Assembly (NCBI RefSeq): GCF_001667885.1 | Contig: NZ_LZJW01000182.1 | Span: 20,611 to 84,610, forward strand | Source: Mycobacterium scrofulaceum | GTDB lineage: Bacteria; Actinomycetota; Actinomycetes; Mycobacteriales; Mycobacteriaceae | Reading direction: 5' to 3' | DNA length: 64,000 nucleotides | In this document: positions 8,863 to 17,390 of the stretch, piece after piece | Layout of the letters: each line of letters begins with the position of its first letter | Position numbering within the stretch: the stretch's first letter is position 1 | The notes under the pieces: model-generated | What the model was told of the DNA's origin: nothing | Seen by the model: the letters and a program-made list of their open reading frames with translations, nothing else | Databases searched by the model: none | Position numbers and translations under genes: made by a program

Positions 8863-9783
8863 GTGGCCATCGACATGGAAGCAATGCTCGCCAAGATCAA
8901 AGATCGGCAATGGGCGCTCGCCGACATCGATTGGGAAGCACCGGGTGCCGATACGATTCGGAGCGAATTCCGGCCGAAGCTCAAGGCGTTCATGGCGGAC
9001 CTGTGCTGGATCGAGAACGTGGGCGCCCGAGGGTTCGCCGCACTGGCCAAGAAGGCGCCCGACGCCACGCTCGCCGAGATATACCGGTATTTTCACGCCG
9101 AGGAGCAGCGGCACGCCAACGCCGAGATGGCGCTGATGAAGCGCTGGGGAATGCTCGATGACGGCGAGGTTCCCGAGCCGAACGTCAACATCCGCCTCGC
9201 CATTCAGTGGCTCGACACCTACTCCGACGACATGCCGCTGTCCGTGCTGGGCACCGTCATACCGATGCTGGAGGTCGCCCTCGACGGCGCGCTGCTGAAG
9301 TTCTTGCTCGATACCGTCGAAGACCCGGTGTGCCATCAGGTCTTCGAAAAGATCAACAATGACGAATCGCGCCACATCGCCGTCGATTTCGCGGTGCTCG
9401 ACATGATCGGCCACGCGCGGGCGCGCAAACTGGCCATCGAGTTCGTCGGCACCATCGCGTCGCCGGGCGTGATCGTCGGCACCCTCATGTACATCCCGTT
9501 GCTGAATCGGGTCCGCAACGAGATGGCCGGGATGGGCATGGAGCCCGAGCGCCTGTACAACGCGGTCAAACGCTTCAAGCAGCTCGGCGAGCGGGGTGAG
9601 CGCACCTCGCGGGTGCCGGCATACCAACTGCTCAAGCGGCACGCCGCGATGGTCGTCAACCCCGCTCACCCGTACCACCTGCTGGCCAACTCGATGGTGT
9701 GGTTGTCCGACCGCTATCCCAGACCCCTGCTCAAACCCGTTCCCAGCTGGTTCAAGGAACTCACCTACCGGCCGGCGGCGTGA
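8863..9783 (+). CDS. Ferritin-like diiron protein, probable oxygenase or hydrolase
   Basis: A 306-residue, mostly alpha-helical protein carrying metal-ligand motifs of a ferritin-like four-helix bundle: HAEEQRH near residues 79-85 and NNDESRH near residues 166-172, two E/D-x-x-H sites as in diiron enzymes. The GTG start is preceded by AAAGGAGCT. It lies 24 bases after the SDR gene and 2 bases before the flavin monooxygenase gene, so it probably acts in the same pathway, perhaps hydroxylating a substrate that SDR and monooxygenase then process. Some related proteins are annotated as predicted metal-dependent hydrolases; sequence alone does not settle the reaction. Confidence 0.75.
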   Translation: MAIDMEAMLAKIKDRQWALADIDWEAPGADTIRSEFRPKLKAFMADLCWIENVGARGFAALAKKAPDATLAEIYRYFHAEEQRHANAEMALMKRWGMLDDGEVPEPNVNIRLAIQWLDTYSDDMPLSVLGTVIPMLEVALDGALLKFLLDTVEDPVCHQVFEKINNDESRHIAVDFAVLDMIGHARARKLAIEFVGTIASPGVIVGTLMYIPLLNRVRNEMAGMGMEPERLYNAVKRFKQLGERGERTSRVPAYQLLKRHAAMVVNPAHPYHLLANSMVWLSDRYPRPLLKPVPSWFKELTYRPAA

Positions 9784-9785
9784 CC

Positions 9786-11282
9786 GTGGCTGACGACCGC
9801 GTCCACGCGGCGCTCATCATCGGAGCCGGCTTCACCGGACTGGGCGCGGCGATCCGCCTGGCCGATGCCGGGGTCGACGACATCGTGATCCTCGAACGCG
9901 GCGACCGGGTCGGTGGGACCTGGCGTGACACCACGTATCCCGGCGCGAGCTGTGACGTCCCCTCGTTGCTGTATTCGTACTCGTTCGTCAAGAATCCCCG
10001 CTGGTCGCGGACGTACTCCCCCGCCCCGGAGATCCGCCGCCATCTCGAAGACATGGCCACCAGATTCGACATCCGCCGCCACATCCGATTCGGTCAGGAG
10101 GTCAGCGGTTTGGCCTTCGATGAGAACAGCGGCGTGTGGACCGCAACCACCAAACGTCGCAAGCGCTTTCGAGCGCGCACCGTCGTGTTGGCTTCGGGAC
10201 CGCTGTCGGACGTCAGCTTCCCCGACATTCGCGGTCTGGACAGCTACCGCGGTCACAAGATTCACAGCGCGCGTTGGGATCACGACTACGACTTCACCGG
10301 CAAGCGGGTCGCCGTCATCGGCACCGGCGCGAGCGCCATTCAGATCGTCCCCGAGCTGGTGAAGCGGGCCGGGTTCGTCAAGGTGTTCCAACGCACGCCG
10401 TGCTGGGTGTTGCCCCGCTTGGACGTCGCCACCCCGCCCGCCGTGCAAGCCTTGTTCACCAAAGTGCCTGCTACGCAGCAGCTTGCGCGGCAGGCGTTGT
10501 TCTGGGGCCACGAGGCCAGCGCAACGGCTCTGGTGTGGGACACGCCGCTGACCTCATTGGCCGCCCGGCTGGGCCGGGCACACCTGCGCGCTCAGGTGAA
10601 GGACCCGTGGCTGCGGCGTCAGCTGACGCCGGACTTCCGCCCGGGCTGCAAGCGCATGCTGGTTTCCAGCGACTATTACCCCGCGCTGCAACGCGACAAC
10701 TGCAAGCTCATCGACTGGCCGATCGCCACCCTGAGCCCCGCGGGCATCCGCACCAGCGACGGCGTCGAACACCACCTCGACTGCATCGTGTTCGCCACCG
10801 GCTACGACGTGCACCTGACGGGACCGCCGTTTGCGGTCACCGGGCTCGGCGGCCGCTCGCTGGGCGCCGAATGGGCCGATGGCGCACGGGCTTACAAGAG
10901 CATCAATGTGCACGGATACCCGAACCTGTTCGTGATGACCGGACCCAACTCGGGGCCGGGTCACAACTCGCTGCTGGTGTATATCGAGGGTCAGCTGGAG
11001 TATGCGGTACGCGGCATCACCGCCATTCTCGACAACGACCTGCGGTATCTCGATGTGCGCGAAGAGGTTCAGCGCCGCCACAACGACAGCCTCCAGCGCC
11101 GCCTCACGAAGACGACGTGGATGTCGGGTTGCCGCAGCTGGTACCTGACCAAGGACGGATACAACGGGTCGATGTACCCCGGCTTCGCGACGCAGTATCT
11201 TCGCCAGATGAGGGATTTCCGCTACGGGGACTACCAAGCGGTGGCGCGCAACGCCCGGGCGCTTGCGACCGCGTCGGGTTGA
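9786..11282 (+). CDS. Flavin-containing Baeyer-Villiger-type monooxygenase
   Basis: A 498-residue FAD/NADPH monooxygenase. The FAD site GAGFTG is at residues 13-18, the NADPH site GTGASA at 179-184, and between them lies the type I Baeyer-Villiger fingerprint YRGHKIHSARW (154-164), matching F/Y-x-G-x-x-x-H-x-x-x-W. It should insert one oxygen atom next to a ketone, giving an ester or lactone, or oxidise N or S. The GTG at 9786 lies two bases after the previous stop and gives the normal length; an in-frame ATG 29 codons upstream is inside the preceding gene. A partner SDR that makes the ketone is in the same operon. Confidence 0.9.
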   Translation: MADDRVHAALIIGAGFTGLGAAIRLADAGVDDIVILERGDRVGGTWRDTTYPGASCDVPSLLYSYSFVKNPRWSRTYSPAPEIRRHLEDMATRFDIRRHIRFGQEVSGLAFDENSGVWTATTKRRKRFRARTVVLASGPLSDVSFPDIRGLDSYRGHKIHSARWDHDYDFTGKRVAVIGTGASAIQIVPELVKRAGFVKVFQRTPCWVLPRLDVATPPAVQALFTKVPATQQLARQALFWGHEASATALVWDTPLTSLAARLGRAHLRAQVKDPWLRRQLTPDFRPGCKRMLVSSDYYPALQRDNCKLIDWPIATLSPAGIRTSDGVEHHLDCIVFATGYDVHLTGPPFAVTGLGGRSLGAEWADGARAYKSINVHGYPNLFVMTGPNSGPGHNSLLVYIEGQLEYAVRGITAILDNDLRYLDVREEVQRRHNDSLQRRLTKTTWMSGCRSWYLTKDGYNGSMYPGFATQYLRQMRDFRYGDYQAVARNARALATASG

Positions 11283-11285
11283 CGC

Positions 11286-12209
11286 ATGGCACCCGACCGC
11301 TCCTCGAGACCCGAGCCCGGCACGATCGCCAGCGTGCTGCACAACGTGCGGCGTGCGCCCAAGCGCGTCCGGCGCCAGTCGCGGGAGTACCGGCAATTGA
11401 TCGAGACGGCGGTCTCGCAACTGTTCGACGCGGCCGTCCGTCACCCGCAGGGCATCGCCACATCCGGTGAGTACCGGATCGAGGACCTGGCCCGGCTGGC
11501 CGGCACGACCACCCGCAACATCCGGGTCTACCGTGACCGCGGGCTGCTTCCGCCGCCGTTGCGCGTCGGCCGCATTGCGCTGTTCAACGACACCCACCTC
11601 ACCCGCCTGCGGCTGATCACCTCGATGCTCGACCGCGGGTACAACATCGCGCACGTGCGCGAGATGCTCAGCGCCTGGGAAGAAGGCAAGAACCTGGGCG
11701 ACGTGCTGGGCCTGGAGACGGCCATCGTGGGCTCCTGGACCACGGAGAAGCCGGAGACCATGCCGCTGCTCGACGCGCAGCGGCTCGTCGACGACCCGGA
11801 GGCGTTCGATCGCCTGGTGGCGCTGCAGGTCATCCGGGTCGACGGCCCGCGCGCCACTGTCACCCGGCCCAAACTGATCGAGGCGTTCAACGAAATCCGG
11901 GGCTACGGCGTGGAATTGGAGAAGCTCGTGGACCTACACGAGCAGATCGTCCCCGAGATCGACAAGATCAGCGACATGCTGGTGCGTGCCGGGGCGGAGC
12001 ATGTGCTGGACCGCATCAGGCCGGGTGAGCCCCTGCCGGCGGATGCCGAGATCGCCGAGTTGATCACCATGCTGGTGCGCTTCCGGACTCAGGCCGTGGC
12101 AACGGTCACGGCGACGCTTGCGTCGTCGATCGAATCGAACATCGAGTCACTGGTGAGCCGGATACTCGCCGACTATCTGGAGTCCAACGCGACTGCCGAA
12201 TGGGCTTGA
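11286..12209 (+). CDS. MerR-family transcriptional regulator
   Basis: A 307-residue regulator, longer than classical MerR proteins. The winged helix is at about residues 63-130 (YRIEDLARLAGTTTRNIRVY, then RDRGLLPPPLRVGRIALFND), after a basic 60-residue N-terminal extension. The C-terminal 170 residues are helical and would dimerise or sense a ligand; no Cys metal-binding motif of the MerR metal sensors is present. It starts 3 bases after the monooxygenase stop and is the last gene of the SDR-diiron-monooxygenase operon, which it probably controls. Its stop is one base from the stop of a convergent small ORF. Confidence 0.87.
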   Translation: MAPDRSSRPEPGTIASVLHNVRRAPKRVRRQSREYRQLIETAVSQLFDAAVRHPQGIATSGEYRIEDLARLAGTTTRNIRVYRDRGLLPPPLRVGRIALFNDTHLTRLRLITSMLDRGYNIAHVREMLSAWEEGKNLGDVLGLETAIVGSWTTEKPETMPLLDAQRLVDDPEAFDRLVALQVIRVDGPRATVTRPKLIEAFNEIRGYGVELEKLVDLHEQIVPEIDKISDMLVRAGAEHVLDRIRPGEPLPADAEIAELITMLVRFRTQAVATVTATLASSIESNIESLVSRILADYLESNATAEWA

Positions 12210-12210
12210 G

Positions 12211-12399
12211 CTACGCGATGAGGCGTGGCTGCTGCGCGGGTCGTTCCGCGTTGGGAGCGACCTGGCTTACGGGGTGCCTCGCTTTTTTACGAATGGCAAG
12301 GCCGTAGATGATGCCCAACTGGGGTGTGGACACAGCGGCCAGTTTGCCAAGGAACAGAAACCAATCTTCCTTGAAGCGGTCGATACGTGCGCTAAGCAT
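12211..12399 (-). CDS. Small hypothetical protein (62 aa)
   Basis: A 62-codon ORF with an AGGA-type ribosome binding site just before the ATG. The protein has a moderately hydrophobic middle (WFLFLGKLAAVSTPQLGIIY) followed by a basic patch (RKKARH) and a disordered tail, which suits a small membrane-associated or regulatory protein. It lies downstream of the desaturase gene on the same strand and convergent to the MerR gene. A perfect 12-bp inverted repeat lies immediately upstream and overlaps the base next to the start. I do not recognise the family; it may also be a chance ORF in a slightly AT-richer gap. Confidence 0.45.
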   Translation of the reverse strand: MLSARIDRFKEDWFLFLGKLAAVSTPQLGIIYGLAIRKKARHPVSQVAPNAERPAQQPRLIA

Positions 12400-12444
12400 G
12401 GGAATTCCTGATCTTCACGATATGAGGGGGACTCAGGAATTCCC
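12400..12444. repeat. Perfect 12-bp inverted repeat
   Basis: GGGAATTCCTGA (12400-12411) and TCAGGAATTCCC (12433-12444) are exact reverse complements with a 21-base spacer. Each arm contains the palindrome GGAATTCC, so the element is also a pair of identical palindromic sites. It abuts the ATG of the 62-aa ORF, so it could be an operator or an RNA hairpin covering its ribosome binding site. Confidence 0.7.
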
Positions 12445-12461
12445 GGTGCAGACCGGGTTCA

Positions 12462-12490
12462 AACTCCCAGATTTGCCGGCCGCGGGAGTT
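12462..12490 (-). terminator. Hairpin downstream of the desaturase gene, possible terminator
   Basis: AACTCCC (12462-12468) pairs with GGGAGTT (12484-12490) across a 15-base loop. It lies 63 bases beyond the desaturase stop. There is no U-run, so intrinsic termination is uncertain. Confidence 0.3.
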
Positions 12491-12552
12491 CGGCCCTATC
12501 GATGACGTGCTCTACGGTGGCCGCCGCCCCGATCTCCTGGACCGACGCATGG

Positions 12553-13569
12553 TCAGTGGCCGCTCAAGGTCAGCGTGCCCTCCGTTTGCAGCACCTTGCT
12601 GGCCGTGATCCGTTCGGTCTTGCGGGCCTCGCGCTCGAGATAGCGCTGCTTGGACTCGTCGAACTTGTCGGAGGCCTGCTCGAGCTCCTTGACCAACACG
12701 GCGAGATCGTCGCGCATCCGCGCGGCGTCGCCGGTGAAGTCCTCGCGTTCGAAGATGCGCCACTTCCTGAGCACGGGCATCACCACCTCGTCGAGGTGGA
12801 TGCGCGGGTCGTAGACGCCGCCGACTGCGATGATCACCGCCTTGCGCCGGAATTCCGGCACCGTGAATCCGGGCATCTTGAAGTTGCGCAGGATCTTGTG
12901 CACCGACTTCATCGCCTGGTTTGGCGCGATGTCCAGACCCGCCGCGCTGACGTCGCGGTAGAAGATCATGTGCAGGTTCTCGTCGTGCGATACGCGGGCC
13001 ATCAGCTGCTCGGCGATGGGTTCGTGCGAGGCCTTACCGGTGTTGCGGTGGGAGACGCGCGTGGCCAGCTCCTGAAACGAGACGTACATGACCGAGTCGA
13101 ACAGACTCTCGGCAAACATGTCACCCTGCTGATTCTGCCCCGGGCTGAAGCCCCTGGTCATTTGCTCGAGCCGTAGCTGCTCCAGCGCCACCGGGTCTAC
13201 GGCGCGGGTGACCACCAGGTAGTCGCGCAGCGCCGTGCTGTGCCGGGCCTCCTCGGCCGTCCACCTGTTGACCCACTGCCCCCAGGGGCCGTCCATGCTG
13301 AAGTTCATCGCGATCTCGCGGTGATAGGACGGCAAATTGTCCTCGGTCAGGAGGTTTTGCACCATCGCCACCTGCGCGACGTCGGGAAGCCGGCTCTGTC
13401 CGGGCTCCCAGTCCTGACCGTCCAGCGCGTAGAAGTTCTTGCCGTCCGACCATGGCACGTAGTCGTGGGGATTCCACTCCTTGAACATCGAAAGGTGGCG
13501 GTTGAGCAGGCCTTCGACCACAGGCTCGAGCTCGTGAAGTAGCTGCAGGTTAGTCAGGTCCTTGGACAC
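12553..13569 (-). CDS. desA1: Acyl-ACP desaturase, DesA1 type
   Basis: A 338-residue soluble diiron desaturase, the length I remember for M. tuberculosis DesA1, with long stretches I recognise (WNPHDYVPWSDGKNFYAL, SYHREIAMN, FRRKAVIIAVGGVYDPRIHL). Diiron ligand motifs are EEARH (106-110) and DENLH (196-200), with further acidic ligands near residues 76 and 167. DesA1 introduces double bonds into the meromycolate chain bound to AcpM. The GTG start follows GGAGG. It lies downstream of mbtI rather than in the Rv0824c context of H37Rv, so it could be a second, paralogous copy. A 7-bp inverted repeat overlaps its likely -35 region. Confidence 0.85.
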   Translation of the reverse strand: MSKDLTNLQLLHELEPVVEGLLNRHLSMFKEWNPHDYVPWSDGKNFYALDGQDWEPGQSRLPDVAQVAMVQNLLTEDNLPSYHREIAMNFSMDGPWGQWVNRWTAEEARHSTALRDYLVVTRAVDPVALEQLRLEQMTRGFSPGQNQQGDMFAESLFDSVMYVSFQELATRVSHRNTGKASHEPIAEQLMARVSHDENLHMIFYRDVSAAGLDIAPNQAMKSVHKILRNFKMPGFTVPEFRRKAVIIAVGGVYDPRIHLDEVVMPVLRKWRIFEREDFTGDAARMRDDLAVLVKELEQASDKFDESKQRYLEREARKTERITASKVLQTEGTLTLSGH

Positions 13570-13606
13570 GAAGCCCTCCAGTTATGTGTGCCGTCAAGTA
13601 ACGCGC

Positions 13607-13643
13607 AATGTATCTGTGTCATTCGGTTACATAAAGATGACAC
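13607..13643 (-). promoter_or_regulatory. Promoter and inverted-repeat operator of the desaturase gene
   Basis: On the minus strand a TACATT -10 candidate lies at 13607-13612. Just upstream GTGTCAT and ATGACAC (13616-13622 and 13637-13643) form a 7-bp inverted repeat with a 14-base spacer covering the -35 area. TetR-type repressors are known to control mycobacterial desA genes, so this is a candidate operator for one. Confidence 0.5.
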
Positions 13644-13672
13644 GCGGGAAACTCGACCAACTAGGGCCAAAG

Positions 13673-13691
13673 GTCCCTACACGGCAGGGAC
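13673..13691 (-). terminator. Stem-loop after mbtI
   Basis: GTCCCT (13673-13678) and AGGGAC (13686-13691) form a 6-bp stem with a 7-base loop, 32 bases past the mbtI stop and upstream of the desaturase promoter. The U-run is poor, so its role as terminator is tentative. Confidence 0.35.
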
Positions 13692-13722
13692 GCCGCTCAC
13701 ACGGGGGGCCGAACAACGGGTG

Positions 13723-15075
13723 CTACTGCCGCGCAACCAGATAGGGCGCGAGGGTGGACAGCTTTTCGCAGGTCTCTTCGAATTCGCGCTCGGGAGTGGA
13801 CTCTTCGATGATGCCCGCCCCCGCGCGCAACCATGTCTTGCCGTCGCGCTCGTACGCCGCTCGCAGCGTCAGCGCCGCGTCCAGGCCGCCGTCGGCCGAA
13901 AACATCACGACCGCTCCCGAATACAAGCCGCGCGGGGCCTCGTCGAGGCGCAGGATCGCCTCGACGCCGCCCGCCTTCGGGATGCCCGATGCGGTGACCG
14001 CGGGGAAAAGCGCTTCCAGCGCGTCCATCCGGTCATTCGGCGGACCCAGCCGTCCGCTGACCGTGGAGCCGAGGTGCTGGACGCTGCCGCGCTCGCGGAC
14101 CGTCATGAAGTCCGTGACCACCGCGCTGCCGGGCTCGGCGATCTCGGTCATCTCCTGCAGCGAGCTGCGGACCGAGATCGCGTGCTCCACAATCTCTTTG
14201 GAGTTGGATTCCAGGTCGTCGCGGGCCTGCCGGTCGCGCGTCACACCGCGCCCCAGCGCGCGGGTGCCGGCCAGCGGCTCGGTCACCACGATGCCGTCAT
14301 CACGGACTGCCGCGACAAGTTCGGGGCTGTAACCGACAGCGCGAATTCCGCCCAGCCGCAACAAGAACGACCGGACCGGCGTGTTGTGGCGACGACCGAG
14401 CCGGTAAGTGGACGGGAAGTCCAGGGGGAAGGGCACTTCCAGCGAGCGGGACAGGATCACCTTGTGGTAGCGGCCATCCGCGATCTCGCCGACGGCCGAT
14501 GCCACCCGGTCGCGATAGTTGGACGGATCGGCGATGACGTCGACGGGGCGCGCCTGTCGCACCTCGGGCAGGCCGTCGCCCAACAAGCCGAGGATCGTGT
14601 CGCGATGCGCCTCGGTCGCGCCCCACAACTGGATCTGTTCGCGCGTCACCACGATGCGAGTGCGCGGCCAGAACACCCGGGCCAGCGGGGTTCTCGGTGC
14701 CAACCGTTGCTGCAGCCCGTACCGGTAGACGCCGAACTCGAAGGCGATCCAACCGAAGAGCTGATCGGTCTCCAGCAACAGTCTGTCGATGGCTTCGCCC
14801 AGGACCGGTCCGGGCCGCCCCGACCACTGTTGGCGCCGAGTCACTCCGTCCCGGATAACCCGCATCTCGTCGCTGTCGAGCTCGATCATCGCGCGCACAC
14901 CGTTGGCCAGCACCCATTGACCGCCGTGCTCGTAGACCAGGTACTCCTCGCCGGCGTGTTCCGGCAACCGCGTGGCCAGCTCGGCGACCAGGTCGGCCGG
15001 GTGGACGTGCGCGGGAAGCGGAATCGACGATGACGTGGAGCCGGCGGAGCTCGTCTGAACGCTGACCTCGGTCAC
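13723..15075 (-). CDS. mbtI: Salicylate synthase MbtI
   Basis: A 450-residue chorismate-utilising enzyme, the same length as M. tuberculosis MbtI. It converts chorismate via isochorismate to salicylate, the starter unit of mycobactin. The chorismate-binding fold is clear from KVILSRSLEVPF, TEPLAGTRALGRG with the Lys/Glu-rich SNSKEIVEHA helix, HLGSTVSGRL, FPAVTASGIPKAGG and the C-terminal GAGIIEESTPEREFEE. The start is GTG at 15075. The other mbt genes are not beside it: the desaturase gene follows instead of mbtJ/mbtA as in H37Rv. A partial IdeR box lies 7-25 bases upstream, fitting iron repression. Confidence 0.95.
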   Translation of the reverse strand: MTEVSVQTSSAGSTSSSIPLPAHVHPADLVAELATRLPEHAGEEYLVYEHGGQWVLANGVRAMIELDSDEMRVIRDGVTRRQQWSGRPGPVLGEAIDRLLLETDQLFGWIAFEFGVYRYGLQQRLAPRTPLARVFWPRTRIVVTREQIQLWGATEAHRDTILGLLGDGLPEVRQARPVDVIADPSNYRDRVASAVGEIADGRYHKVILSRSLEVPFPLDFPSTYRLGRRHNTPVRSFLLRLGGIRAVGYSPELVAAVRDDGIVVTEPLAGTRALGRGVTRDRQARDDLESNSKEIVEHAISVRSSLQEMTEIAEPGSAVVTDFMTVRERGSVQHLGSTVSGRLGPPNDRMDALEALFPAVTASGIPKAGGVEAILRLDEAPRGLYSGAVVMFSADGGLDAALTLRAAYERDGKTWLRAGAGIIEESTPEREFEETCEKLSTLAPYLVARQ

Positions 15076-15081
15076 GGTTAG

Positions 15082-15100
15082 TAAATGTAGCCTAACCTAT
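15082..15100. promoter_or_regulatory. IdeR-box-like operator of mbtI
   Basis: The 19-mer matches the reverse complement of the IdeR consensus TTAGGTTAGGCTAACCTAA at 14 of 19 positions, including an unbroken 12-base core TAGCCTAACCTA (15088-15099). One half-site is well kept and the other poor, which would weaken binding or leave it to a single dimer. Confidence 0.7.
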
Positions 15101-15436
15101 CTAAAAACACGCAACCTATCCCCGCGGCAGCCCGGCACATGCTGCCCGCCCCGCCGAAACCGCGGTGGAGTGAAGGCGCCGGCCCGTCCCGCTCGTGCCG
15201 CACATCGAAGCCACATCGCCCGGATCGCCGCAGGTGGACGGCGCCCCGACGCCGCCCGAGCGGGGCCGGCGACCGGGCGGGACCGCGGGACCTCTCCTAG
15301 ACTCTGGGGCGAGACCGTGCGAACCCGCCGGCCGGCCGATTTAATTGAGTGCGGCGGTCCGGCAGGCCAGCGGCGTGAGTGAAGGAGTAGCGGTGAACTC
15401 CGGGGAGGACGTCGTGCGTGATCCGAGAGCGACCCC
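15101..15436. other. Upstream region between mbtI and a small rightward ORF
   Basis: This divergent gap holds the upstream part of the mbtI promoter on one side and very GC-rich sequence with several short GC inverted repeats on the other. A short AT patch (GATTTAATTGAG near 15340) is the only promoter-like stretch for the rightward small ORF. I see no convincing coding sequence. Confidence 0.4.
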
Positions 15437-15649
15437 ATGTTCGTGATCCGGCTGGCCAACGGCGAAGAGATCCAGGGCAGCGAGAGCGACGGGCTCGAAA
15501 TCAATCAACAGACCGGTGTGCTCACGGTCTCCCGGGTCGACGGCTTAGAGGAAATCACCACCTATTACTCGCCAATGGCATGGCTGTCGGTGACGCACCG
15601 CAAGAAGGGCACGGGGGTCATGCCTTCCGCCGTTTCGTCGGCCCGTTGA
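15437..15649 (+). CDS. Small hypothetical protein (70 aa)
   Basis: A 70-codon ORF beginning MFVIRLANGEEIQG. Alternating hydrophobic and polar residues, with EINQQTGVLTVSRVDGLEEIT and TTYYSPMAWLSV, suggest a small all-beta fold, and the composition is protein-like rather than the Arg/Ala/Pro mix of shadow frames. The ribosome binding site is weak. It points rightward between mbtI and the first SbtA-like gene. Function unknown; I believe such small proteins occur in related mycobacteria but cannot verify it. Confidence 0.6.
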   Translation: MFVIRLANGEEIQGSESDGLEINQQTGVLTVSRVDGLEEITTYYSPMAWLSVTHRKKGTGVMPSAVSSAR

Positions 15650-15939
15650 TTTCTGTGCGAACCACACAGCAAATACACAGCACATTCCCACCAAATGCAC
15701 GCCTGCCGCGCCAGCGCCGCGCGGCGAAAAGGCCACCCGCAGCAAGCCTCTGACCAGCCGTTTTGCTGGACGTCGGCGCGCCGGCGTTGATTCGACACGC
15801 CTGTACTTCATGCTTTGCATTCGAGTGGCGGTTTGACATCGCCGGGGATAGGTTTTGCACGGTCGTCGGGATGTTCGTGGTGGCTCCGCTTGCGGACGGT
15901 GCTTTCCCTGATCACCGCACTCATCGAGGGAGGCATCGA
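15650..15939. other. Leader region before the first SbtA-like gene
   Basis: No gene is supported here. The stretch includes a TTGACA hexamer at 15833-15838 and TAGGTT ten bases later, too close for a standard promoter, then GGGAGG just before the SbtA-like ATG. A GC-rich dyad lies near 15715-15735. Confidence 0.35.
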
Positions 15940-17175
15940 ATGCTGCAAGAGTTTTGGCAGAACTTCACCCACAACCTGTTCAAGCCGCTCCTGCTGTTCT
16001 TCTACTTTGGCTTTCTCATTCCGATCCTCAAGGTGCGCTTCGAATTCCCCTACGTCATCTATCAGGGCTTGACCATGTACCTGCTGCTGGCCATCGGCTG
16101 GCACGGGGGTGAAGAGCTCGCCAAGATCAGCGCGGGCAGCATCGGGATGATCGTGGGCTTCATGGTGTTGGGCTTCGTGCTGAACTTCGTGATCGGCGGC
16201 ATCGCCTACCTGTTGCTGAATTGGCTCACCTCCCTTCGGCGAGTCGACCGAGCCACCGTCGCCGGCTATTACGGGTCAGACTCGGCGGGCACGTTCGCCA
16301 CCTGCGTCGCGGTGCTGACGGCCGTCGGCATGGCATTCAACGCATACATGCCGGTCATGTTGGCGGTCATGGAGATTCCCGGCTGTCTGGTGGCCCTGTA
16401 CCTGGTGGCGCGGCTGCGTCACCGCGGGATGGACGCGGCGGGGAACATGGTCGACGAGCCGGGCTACACGGCGCCGGTAAGGGTTTCGGTCGGACCCGGC
16501 ACCGCGGCCAAGCCGCCACACGGCCAAAGCCTCGAGGCCGAGCACGAGCGCGGCATCGAAGAGGAACTCGAGTTCTCCCTGGAGAAGCTCGACCATCCGG
16601 ACTGGGAGCCGGACCAGAGTCCGCCCCGCCCGACGGGCAGGCGCGTCCCGATCTTCTCGCGGGAGCTGTTCCAGGAGGTGTTCCTCAACCCTGGGCTGGT
16701 CCTGCTCATGGGGGGCATCATCATCGGCCTGGTCAGTGGCCTGCAGGGACAGAAGGTGGTCGCCGACGACGACAAATTCTTCGTCATGGCGTTCCAGGGC
16801 GTGCTGTGTCTGTTTTTGCTCGAGATGGGCATGACGGCCTCCCGGAAGTTGAAGGACCTGCGTACCGCCGGCCTCGGATTCATCTTCTTCGGCCTGTTGG
16901 CGCCGAATATCTTTGCCCCGCTTGGCATTCTGGTCGCCCACATCTACTCGTCGCTCACCCACGCCGATTTCAAGCCGGGCACCTACGTACTTTTCGCCGT
17001 GCTCTGTGGCGCGGCGTCCTACATCGCCGTCCCCGCGGTCCAGCGACTCGCGATCCCGGAGGCCAGCCCCACCCTGCCGCTTGCCGCATCGCTCGGTTTG
17101 ACGTTCTCCTACAACGTCACCATCGGGATTCCGCTGTACATCGAGGTCAACCGGCTGATCGCCCACTGGTTCTAG
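15940..17175 (+). CDS. SbtA-like (DUF897) membrane transporter, copy 1
   Basis: A 411-residue membrane protein with about ten helices in two inverted halves and a charged cytoplasmic linker (about residues 190-235, with ERGIEEELEFSLEK) between them. The halves carry features of the SbtA sodium-bicarbonate symporter family: a small-residue motif GYYGSDSAGTFATC in the first half and the LEMGMTASRKLKDLR and IPEASPTLPLAASLG motifs in the second. The family link is from motif memory, so substrate (bicarbonate or another anion) is inference. The start is ATG at 15940 after GGGAGG, not the longer frame upstream. A close paralogue follows 215 bases downstream. Its position matches Rv2387 of H37Rv. 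Confidence 0.75.
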   Translation: MLQEFWQNFTHNLFKPLLLFFYFGFLIPILKVRFEFPYVIYQGLTMYLLLAIGWHGGEELAKISAGSIGMIVGFMVLGFVLNFVIGGIAYLLLNWLTSLRRVDRATVAGYYGSDSAGTFATCVAVLTAVGMAFNAYMPVMLAVMEIPGCLVALYLVARLRHRGMDAAGNMVDEPGYTAPVRVSVGPGTAAKPPHGQSLEAEHERGIEEELEFSLEKLDHPDWEPDQSPPRPTGRRVPIFSRELFQEVFLNPGLVLLMGGIIIGLVSGLQGQKVVADDDKFFVMAFQGVLCLFLLEMGMTASRKLKDLRTAGLGFIFFGLLAPNIFAPLGILVAHIYSSLTHADFKPGTYVLFAVLCGAASYIAVPAVQRLAIPEASPTLPLAASLGLTFSYNVTIGIPLYIEVNRLIAHWF

Positions 17176-17390
17176 TTTCGCCAACCAGGCGGTCGCCGGA
17201 ACCGGCGAATCACGATGGGCGACAGTTCCTTTGATGGGCCGCGCCCGGGCCCCGATCGGCCGGTTGTTAATTATTCGTAAAGGCGGGTTGCGTCGACTCG
17301 CTCAAGCCCGCGGGTTTCCACTAAGTTCGGGGGCGCCGCGAGTCGCTTGCTGCCACCCGCTCGGCGGAACTGTGTCGCCAGGAGGCGCCC

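Noticed and set aside
15763..15939. Upstream extension of the first SbtA-like gene
   Set aside because: The extra 59 codons are not conserved in the paralogue, and GGGAGG with ATG at 15940 marks the start.
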